From contig JNEU01001064.1 of NCBI GenBank assembly GCA_000697475.1, positions 1 to 64,000 on the forward strand: a stretch of DNA of 64,000 nucleotides, read 5' to 3'. Below, piece by piece: positions 59,360 to 64,000 of the stretch (position 1 is the stretch's first letter; each line of letters begins with the position of its first letter). The position numbers and the translations under genes were made by a program. Under the pieces are notes generated by a model, which ran no database searches, was not told where the DNA came from, and was given only the letters and a program-made list of their open reading frames with translations. This DNA is from Lichtheimia corymbifera B2541 (lineage: Eukaryota; Mucoromycota; Mucoromycetes; Mucorales; Lichtheimiaceae).

Positions 59360-62059
59360 CTATTGAGTATCCCATGCTTCAGGCTGAGGTGGAGCGTATC
59401 CCTGCATGGCTGGGGACGCTGTATTGGTATCAGGCGTAAAGTTTTGCATTGTAGGATAAGCAAACGCATTGGACAAGGTGTTGGGTACCATATTGGGTCG
59501 AGCATCAAACATAATCTGTCCAAAGAGTGCGCTATCATTGAGAAAATCAAGGCTGTCAAAGTCGATGTTTAGCTGTTGTGAATTGGAAAAGTCGCTTGCT
59601 AGAATAGATTGGAATGATTGTTGCGGAATTTCAGTTGCTGGTGGTTGTGGTGGTGCTGTTGTCATAGTATTTTGTTCCATGGGTGCAGGTGCCGATGTTG
59701 GTGGTGGTGCATGCGATAATGTGGCCATTGTATTATATGTTGGTATGTCATTCGGCGCGCTCGATGTGGGTGGCGTTGTATTATTTGGCGTTGAAGTACC
59801 CATCATGGCTGATGATGATGGTGAATGTTGTTGTGGTTGTGGTGGAGCTGGTTGAGAATAAAGTGCAGCTGTTGCATTGTCTTGACTATCATATGGGAAT
59901 CCTTGACGTTCGCTCGTAGGCTGATAAAGCCGGCTATGTGCAACCAATAAATCACTTGCTGTATTCGCCAACCGCTCGCACATTGGCCAATATGGTTTAA
60001 GAGACTGAACAAAGCCGTTAATGCATTGATAGTAGGTAGGTGGTGATAAAACTTACATCAATAAGATCGTACAATATCCTTAATGCTGTACTACTCCTCC
60101 TGCACGCTTCAGGACCCTTGGAAAATGTTGATGTCATAAGCACAGTAGCAAAGACATATGCCGAATAGCCCATAAAGGGAAGAATGTTGGCACCACATAA
60201 ATCGCGCATCGCCCTAAATACACCAGCAGCTGTCCGCACACTGACTTTGCACGTTTCAATGCTGGATTGTATCGCACGATATATACCAGGATCCACATCC
60301 ACTGATCGAATATCACCATATGCAAGGCTTCCACGGTGTAAAACCATCAACGATGAGCACCATACTGCATGCATTGATAACCATGTGTTGAAAGAATTGA
60401 GACCAGCATGATCTTTGTGTTTCTCGACATTGACCGTTGTAAATTGAAGATGATCTGGTAGATTATCACGCCAATTCCTTAGACTGGTATCCAAGCCATT
60501 GTATTCGGGAACTGGGGGCCACACAATGCAGGAAGAATCACTCTTGGCACGATTCATGATGCTATTCACTTCACCAAATAACTGTACAATCTTGAGATAA
60601 TGTCGAGTGGCATCAAGCAGTGAATCGTTCACAGTTTGCTTGTTGGATGAAATCGGCTTGCCAGATACTGAGATGTTTTGGGTGGGGTCACGCAACACAA
60701 GGCTCTCTGGAATATTGGGTGGGTTGGCATCGACATCTATCTTTTGGAAACCTTGTGGACGATTGGTGCCAGCACTTGAAAACCTGTGGGTTCATGGATC
60801 ATGGTTTAGTAAATATATCCTCATAATCCCAACCTAGATGCAATACATACTTGTCAATAGCAAGACAACTCCAAAAAATGCGACGTCTCATTGCCATAGC
60901 AACCGTATCCACGGTACCATCCTTTGACAGGATCGGTGTGCTCAAAGTCTCCTCCTTGTTCAATCCCAGTTCCTGACAAAATCTATCGTACAATGTTAAT
61001 AAGCCAATGATATATATCTCTTTGTTTCAAATCTCTTACCTTACGGCTAAACCAGCGTAGATCCAGGCCCTATAGTTTTCTTCTTGTTAGCGGGAATATA
61101 ATACTTTTGAAACACACACACACACACACACATACACATCCCCACTTTACATACTTTGCTCCAGATGCACGACCGTATTCAAGGCACGCCATAATACCCC
61201 AGAATTGTAGATTGGGCAATGTGGGTTCCAATAGACCGCCATCGATCAAGGCAGTGGCTTTGGCTGCAAATCGCTCACCGGCCCAGTAGGGTGGATCCGT
61301 CTTGATATTGCGATCGTCGGAATAACTGAATAAGCGGTTACTCAGCAACATGGTTCTCTTTTACCCATTTTCATGCCCCATTTCTCGATCTCCACCACTC
61401 CCCCACTTTTCCTATTAGCCTTACCGAGCACCAATTGCCAACACACTCCACAACAATGGCCTCGACACTGTACCATCTTCGATCTGCTTAATGAGTGTGG
61501 CTCGATGAACAATGGGAAAGACTGAGTTGATGTATTTGAAAAAGAGCTCCACCAGATGCATAATTGTTTCTTTGGGCGGTAAATTGTCATCCACTATACA
61601 TAAAAGAACATGAGATCCTGCCCTTCATTCATTCATTGATTCATTGGTTCATACCCTTAATTGTACTGCGTCCATTTCTCGGGCTTGTACTGTGATTGAT
61701 ATCAGCTTCAGTGACGACCGGCAATGCGGAAGGACCACCAAGTTGAATAATACGTCGTTCCATTTGTGCGAGTCGTTCCTCCAACATTTGCACGTATCCT
61801 TTCCTTGGTCCACGTTTTTTGCTCTCTGTGTATTCGCATTGCGTATTGGAATCTCGGCAGTGATTGCACTCGGGTTTGGTGCCGTCGCACTTGATCTATA
61901 GACCACGGTGTGTGTCAATTGACATGGGGGTGTTCGCGAACAAGACAAGCAGCCACTTGCCTTTTTCTTCCTACATATCACGCATGCTTGTGTTGCTCTT
62001 AATCGTTTCCGACCAGCATGGTGTTCATGGTGTTCATCGTTGTTGGAATCAGAGTTCAT
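59360..62059 (-). CDS. Zn2Cys6 fungal-specific transcription factor
   Basis: DNA-binding regulator of the Gal4 class. Start MNSDSNNDEHHEHHAGRKRL at 62059. The binuclear cluster is split by an intron after CVICRKKK and reads CVICRKKK-IKCDGTKPECNHC then NTQC, six cysteines, followed by a linker and coiled coil (QMLEERLAQMERRI) for dimerisation. The fungal_trans middle homology region follows: PPKETIMHLVELFFKYINSV, FPIVHRATLI, WIYAGLAVRFCQELGLNKEE, RRRIFWSCLAIDK. The end is Pro/Gln/Asn-rich (about 200 residues), a likely activation region. Eight or so exons. The middle region resembles XlnR-like factors broadly; the target genes cannot be inferred. Confidence 0.88.
61112..61132. repeat. (CA)n microsatellite in a transcription-factor intron
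   Basis: CA repeat of about ten units, close to the splice donor that follows the exon ending in EYGRASGAK. Confidence 0.75.
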
Positions 62060-62999
62060 AACTGATAAGCAGCCGAAAAAGTATAAACACGGGTAAAAGA
62101 AGAAAACCGAGTGGTCGCACCATGAATGCTCGTTGCGGCACATATCCTGCACTCAGTCACGTCACAGCCAATGAACCGTGCGAACATCGGTTTTTTTATT
62201 ATCCTTTAGAAAATCCACGGCTTGTTCCGAAGAGTAGAATCAATGGTCGATGACATCTTTTGTAACCTTAATTCATATGATTGTAACACATTTTTCTACA
62301 TATCGACTTGCTACACATTGATTGAATATAAACACGCTCTGCTTCATTCTATCATCAAAAAGATTAAAGATTTCATCCCCAACCCCGGGTTTCTCCACAA
62401 CATCAACAACAAACATCTCTCTTTCTACACCCAGCTGTATGCATGTCTGTAACTCAGATCAGGGACTGTTTACCGCACCCTCTCCCCCTTTTTTTCTTCT
62501 TTGTCATGAGTTGCTTTTGTATATTCTTTTGAAACAGTGTTGCTTGACAATTGAAGAGATAAGAAGAATACTACGAGCAAGCAATTCCAATGATGTAGGC
62601 AGTCCACCTTGCCATTGTGTGACACAAAAAAGATCCATTAAATGGGATTGTCATTTGTTATGGATCGTCATGCCATGTATACGATCAGAAACATTGTGCT
62701 TCTCGGAAGAATGATCATGTCTTTAATAATCATCCGAATAGCGTGGCATAGAAAGAGGAGGGAAGTGGGGGAATCGGAACATGATAACTTATGCCGATTT
62801 TTCCCATCTTTGGTGATATTCCGATCCATATATTAGGAACGATCATGCATATTATGACCAGCGAATCACAACCGATGATGCCATGTTGTCTTACAATACG
62901 TAGATTAGGTGCGATCTATCATCATATCTTGAGACTTTTTAAAAGTGGGAATATAAGATTTTTATCCATGCCATCATCCTGCTAAACTAGCTACCCGTA
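62060..62999. other. Intergenic, no gene seen
   Basis: About 0.9 kb. 62325-62450 looks like a plus-strand promoter/leader (TGAATATAAACACG, then pyrimidine-rich CA-containing sequence), but the frame after it (62322-62714) has no recognisable content. It could be an untranslated transcript or a decayed gene. Confidence 0.45.
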
Positions 63000-64000
63000 C
63001 TACAGTATATTCTTTTTTGTCAAGTAGTCAAAACGTTTGAACGTGTAGCCAACAAACGCCAAATCCTTTTGTGCATTCACTGTATCCGTGTGGTCTACTA
63101 AATAGTCATCATCCCGGGTTAGCTCATTGACGCATCACCTCATCCACCCTCATCCCATCTTTACCTTGCATCATGCTGGTATCTACAGCCTCGGGAACAG
63201 CCTCGAGCTCTTCGGTTGGGAAATGGCTGGTATCGGTAATGCTAGTAAGCTGTGGTACGTAGGGAGAAGGTTCAGATCGCAAAGTAGCCCAATTGACACC
63301 AGCAAAGAATGGGTGTGCTTTGATCTCTTCGGCACCATTCCGGCCCAAACGATATTCAGAATCACAGACCAATCTAGAGTAAACATACCTATATAAGCTT
63401 GATTGATTCTCCCACCCTATCTAATACACTTACCGCCGAATCAAGTCCTCAGCTTCACGGCTTAGTGGCTGGTCATCCGGGAAAATGAGAGTCTCACGCC
63501 AATTCATAATCTTGCGATAGGTATCATGAGGATGATCGGAACAAAAAGGTGGATAGCCGCATAAGCATTCAAACATGATGGTGCCAAGTGACCACCAATC
63601 GCAATCTTGGCCATAACCCTTTTGTAAAAAGATCTCTGGTGCAATATAATCAGGTGTACCCACTGTCGAATATGCCATGCCTCTCCTATTCTTTTTCCAT
63701 GTTGCAATCTTTTCCTTGGTCGTCAGATGGATGCTCTCAGTCCCGCTCGTATTTTGTGCGCCCTCAAAGAGTCGTTGATAGTATTGTGAATGATGCGTCT
63801 TGTGAAATCCTGTCGATAGACCAAAGTCGGATAACTTGATGTGACCTCCTTGATCAATCAATATGTTGTCAGGTTTGATATCCCTATCAAAAAGAGACGT
63901 GACTTAGCGCTCGCCTTTTCTCGCCATGCTAATTCGCTCCTCACCCATGAACTTACCGATGAATAAAACCAAGCTTGTGTACTGCTTCCAATGCCAATAC
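63000..64000 (-). CDS. CBK1: NDR-family AGC kinase, Cbk1/Cot1/Orb6 type (3' part)
   Basis: Ser/Thr kinase of the morphogenesis (RAM) network controlling polarised growth and cell separation with Mob2. The window holds the catalytic loop ([12 protein letters not shown]), [20 protein letters not shown], the long NDR insert, activation segment [36 protein letters not shown], and the AGC tail ([37 protein letters not shown]). The frame seems to end at 63124, but GTAAAG after SMMQ is a donor; a 42-62 nt intron leads to a last exon with the hydrophobic motif [20 protein letters not shown] and a stop at 63000. The phospho-site Thr lies in GYTF. The 5' part lies beyond the window edge. Confidence 0.9.

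Noticed and set aside
63000..63180. Apparent frameshift separating the NDR kinase from its hydrophobic motif
   Set aside because: A GTAAAG donor after SMMQ and the TATTTAG acceptor join the exons in phase, giving a normal C-terminus.

Overview
The window is nuclear DNA of a filamentous fungus, most likely an early-diverging one of the Mucoromycota (Mucorales type). The evidence is compact intron-rich genes with 45-90 nt introns, pyrimidine-rich leaders before many ATGs, fungal-only families (Chs7, Arb1, Zn2Cys6 factor), a USP30-like deubiquitinase and a DHX34 helicase that yeasts lack, and decayed members of a dispersed PD-(D/E)XK-like family that I associate with Mucorales. Species is not determinable by eye.

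Layout. 0-3 kb: a possible gene 3' end, an old fold-back repeat and decayed sequence. 3-17 kb: a dense housekeeping block: DHX34 helicase (-), BRO1 (+, sharing a 119-bp divergent promoter with DHX34), a G-protein alpha subunit (+), a Golgi-type glycosyltransferase (+) and the chitin-synthase export chaperone CHS7 (-). 16.1-26.3 kb: a tandem segmental duplication of about 5.05-5.1 kb whose breakpoint lies inside the last exon of CHS7. Each unit carries the 5' part of CHS7 and one gene for a small C2HC zinc-finger protein. 26.3-33.8 kb: three more paralogues of that zinc-finger gene, giving a five-gene array, each with a TATA box 47-61 bp before its start. 34-44.5 kb: QCR7 (+), an unrecognised protein (-), a USP30-like deubiquitinase (-), a decayed nuclease-like gene (+) and PRP43/DHX15 (-). 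44.5-50 kb: an accessory island with repeated leaders, a decayed gene, a near-perfect palindromic element and degenerate tandem units. 50-64 kb: ARB1 (+), a WD40/inositol-5-phosphatase (-), mitochondrial ribosome recycling factor (-), UGP1 (+), a Zn2Cys6 transcription factor (-) and the 3' half of an NDR/Cbk1 kinase (-).

Themes. Cell wall and polarity functions recur (CHS7, glycosyltransferase, UGP1, NDR kinase). RNA metabolism is also represented (DHX34 in NMD, PRP43 in splicing and ribosome biogenesis, ARB1 in small-RNA silencing). The most unusual content is the zinc-finger array, two of whose five members have no ATG at the position aligned with their paralogues, and the duplicated CHS7 5' block, which is about 99% identical while the rest of the duplication has clearly diverged. 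No tRNA, rRNA or CRISPR array was seen.
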